From positions 1-8,471 of the forward strand of contig WGAD01000080.1 of the NCBI GenBank assembly GCA_015489255.1: DNA of 8,471 bases, read 5' to 3'. The notes under the pieces were generated by a model. That model did not search any database. It had not been told where the DNA came from and saw only the letters and a program-made list of their open reading frames with translations. Source of the stretch: Anaerolineales bacterium (lineage in GTDB: Bacteria; Chloroflexota; Anaerolineae; Anaerolineales; Villigracilaceae). Positions 6,751-8,471 of this stretch are shown one piece after another (positions within the stretch are counted from its first letter, which is position 1; each line of letters starts with the position of its first letter). A program made the translations under genes and the position numbers.

Positions 6751-8214
6751 ATGAAACGCCTCCTTCCCTCCTCCCTGACGCTGTTAACCGGAGGTCTGTT
6801 CCTGGCAACCGCCGGAATGGGCCCCCGGCTGTTTTCTCTAGACGGGGATCTGGGCCGCCACCTGACCATCGGGCGCTACATCCTGACCAGCGGCCAGATT
6901 CCTCTGCGCGATCTTTTTTCTCACACCATGAGCGGCCAGCCGCTCGTTCCGCACGAATGGCTGGCGCAAGTTATCTTTGCCCTGGGCGAGGGTCGGCTGG
7001 GATTGGGCTGGCCGGTGTGGGTCACAGCGTTGGTTATCGCCGCCACTTTTGGCATTGCTGCCCTGGACGCCAACCGTCGGGCCCCTCGCGCTGCCCCATT
7101 TTTCACCACCTTGATTACTTTATTATTGGCATCAGTTTCTACTGTGCACTGGCTGGCACGGCCACACATCTTCACCCTGCTGCTGACCGCCTTGTGGGCC
7201 TCGCACCTGGAAACCATTTGGCGGCAAAACGCCCGTGCGCCCAAAGATTTGGCCCTGACTGCCCTGCTGATGTTGTTGTGGGTCAACCTGCATGGCGCGT
7301 TCATCGTCGGCTTCGTCGTCGGCGGCGCCTACCTCGGCGAGGCTCTGCTCACAAGGGCGCGCGAGCGCAGCCGGAGGCTGTTCGTCCACGCCGGGGTGGC
7401 CTTTGGCATCACCTTTCTCAACCCGGCTGGCTGGCGCGTGTGGGATGTGGTTTACCGCTTTTTGAGCAACCGTTACCTGGTGGCGCACACACAAGAATAT
7501 CAACCGCCCAACTTCCAGCAGGCGGGCTTTTGGCCGTTCCTGGTTTTCCTCGGGGCGCTGCTCTTGCTGAGCGCACGCCGACAAAAAACGCTGCCCTGGC
7601 GCTACGCCCTGCTTCTCAGCGGTTGGGCTGTCTTGTCGCTTTACAGCGCCCGCAACATCCCCATCTTGGCCGTGTTGGCCGTCCCCATCCTGGCGGAAGG
7701 GTGGCAGCCATTGCCAACTTGGTGGCAAAAAAGGGAAGAGGCCCTGCAAGCCATCGGAGCGGGATTGCGCTTTCAGCCCGGGTGGACGCTGGGCGTTCTG
7801 CTATTGGCGTTTTTGGGGTTGAGCAGCGCGCCCGCCCGCGCCTGGTTGCAACATCCGCCGACGCGTTTTCCGGTTGCGGCAACGAACCAGGTGCTGACGC
7901 ATCCACCCGCCGGAAAAATGTTCAACTATTTCGACTGGGGCGGCTATTTGCTCTATCGCCTGTGGCCGGAACGCCGGGTGTTTATCGATGGGCAGACGGA
8001 TTTCTACGGGGAAGCGCTGACGAGAGAATACGCCCGCATCATCACCGCTGCGGCGGGATGGGAGACCACGCTTGCCCGCTACAACGTTCAGTGGGTCATC
8101 ATCCCGCCCGACGTGCCCCTGGCAGCGGCGCTATCCCGGTCTCCCGCCTGGACGCTGACCTGGGAAGATGAAACCGCGCTGATCTTCGTTCAGCGCACCC
8201 AACCAGGCGAGTGA
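6751..8214 (+). CDS. Polytopic membrane protein, GT-C glycosyltransferase-like, function unknown
   Basis: A 487-residue integral membrane protein with about 9-10 predicted helices (for example 8-24, 88-105, 117-134, 137-150, 166-182, 184-200, 212-224, 260-274, 284-315, 346-360). After the first helix comes an external loop with acidic residues, LDGDLGRHLTIGRYI (30-44). Then DLFSHTMSGQPLVPHEWLAQ (54-73) resembles the conserved DPFSYT..G....HEWL stretch of uncharacterised GT-C-like proteins. The soluble C-terminus holds MFNYFDWGGYLLYRLWP (390-406) and RVFIDGQTDFYGE (409-421), also typical of that group. GT-C enzymes transfer sugars from polyprenyl-phosphate donors outside the membrane; activity here is inference only. 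The gene starts 27 bp after the cytochrome stop with only a weak, distant ribosome site (AAAGGGA, 6731-6737), so it is probably cotranscribed. In-frame sequence back to that stop has no other ATG, GTG or TTG. Confidence 0.82.
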   Translation: MKRLLPSSLTLLTGGLFLATAGMGPRLFSLDGDLGRHLTIGRYILTSGQIPLRDLFSHTMSGQPLVPHEWLAQVIFALGEGRLGLGWPVWVTALVIAATFGIAALDANRRAPRAAPFFTTLITLLLASVSTVHWLARPHIFTLLLTALWASHLETIWRQNARAPKDLALTALLMLLWVNLHGAFIVGFVVGGAYLGEALLTRARERSRRLFVHAGVAFGITFLNPAGWRVWDVVYRFLSNRYLVAHTQEYQPPNFQQAGFWPFLVFLGALLLLSARRQKTLPWRYALLLSGWAVLSLYSARNIPILAVLAVPILAEGWQPLPTWWQKREEALQAIGAGLRFQPGWTLGVLLLAFLGLSSAPARAWLQHPPTRFPVAATNQVLTHPPAGKMFNYFDWGGYLLYRLWPERRVFIDGQTDFYGEALTREYARIITAAAGWETTLARYNVQWVIIPPDVPLAAALSRSPAWTLTWEDETALIFVQRTQPGE

Positions 8215-8216
8215 CC

Positions 8217-8471
8217 TCAACGCCAGACCGCGTCCAACATCAGGGCAGCGAAGATGAAGAACAAATACATGCTCGAGTAACGATACATCTTCCAGGCCAC
8301 CCGGTTCCCCGCCTGTTGCCACACCTGCCAGGCCGCCCACAGCAGCCAGGCGCCCAACGCCAGCGCCGCCACCAGGAACAGGCCGCCGGCAAACCCCAGT
8401 GCCGGCATGAGCACGGTGAGCAGAACCAGCTCCACGGTGTAAACCAGGATCTGCCAGCGCGTGGCGCGCTC
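8217..8471 (-). CDS. ctaB: Protoheme IX farnesyltransferase (haem O synthase), C-terminal end, truncated by window edge
   Basis: The frame is open from the right edge to a TGA (complement of 8217-8219), giving 84 C-terminal codons of a protein normally about 300 residues long. It begins ERATRWQILVYT, matching the TRxQIxxYT segment of CtaB/CyoE, followed by two hydrophobic helices. It ends KMYRYSSMYLFFIFAALMLD, the usual R(x)4SxxYLxxxFxAL(x)D tail of this family. The GTG at 8433-8435 is internal. The enzyme attaches farnesyl to haem b to make haem O, the precursor of haem A for cytochrome oxidase, and lies in the cytoplasmic membrane. Its stop is 2 bp from the stop of the converging GT-C-like gene, with no terminator between. 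Confidence 0.85.
   Translation of the reverse strand, partial: ERATRWQILVYTVELVLLTVLMPALGFAGGLFLVAALALGAWLLWAAWQVWQQAGNRVAWKMYRYSSMYLFFIFAALMLDAVWR

Overview
The window is a stretch of bacterial chromosome, GC-rich in its coding parts, with ordinary bacterial promoters, Shine-Dalgarno sequences and intrinsic terminators. It has no mobile element, CRISPR array, tRNA or rRNA that I can see. Gene content and protein style suggest a Chloroflexota-like, possibly environmental, organism: a K+-independent membrane pyrophosphatase, a multiheme cytochrome lipoprotein on a Pro/Thr/Ala-rich tether, a GT-C-like membrane protein with an NYFDWGGYL-type C-terminus, and CtaB. That assignment is inference and only moderately secure.

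Layout from left to right. Positions 1-660 (+) hold the 3' end of an SLC13/DASS-type permease whose 5' part lies outside the window. A perfect 15-bp bidirectional terminator (662-698) separates it from the convergent hppA (717-3065, -), a proton-pumping pyrophosphatase. Between hppA and rpoD lies a divergent control region (3066-3439). It holds a near-consensus hppA promoter with an AT-rich upstream patch, one good and one weak candidate promoter for rpoD, and a terminator-like hairpin in the rpoD leader. The principal sigma factor gene follows (3440-4670, +) and is broken by one extra G at 4160/4161, exactly between regions 2.4 and 3.0. A strong terminator (4682-4711) closes it.

A new transcription unit then starts at a promoter at 4875-4904. 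It encodes a five-CXXCH cytochrome c lipoprotein (4957-6723) and, 27 bp downstream, a polytopic GT-C-like membrane protein of unknown function (6751-8214). Converging on it with only 2 bp between stop codons is the 3' end of ctaB, haem O synthase (8217-8471, -).

Functionally the window mixes energy-conserving membrane proteins (pyrophosphatase, cytochrome, haem O synthesis for a terminal oxidase) with the housekeeping sigma factor. I found no convincing new multi-gene system. The points most worth checking are the frameshift in the principal sigma gene, the possible attenuator in its leader, and the unassigned cytochrome/GT-C pair.
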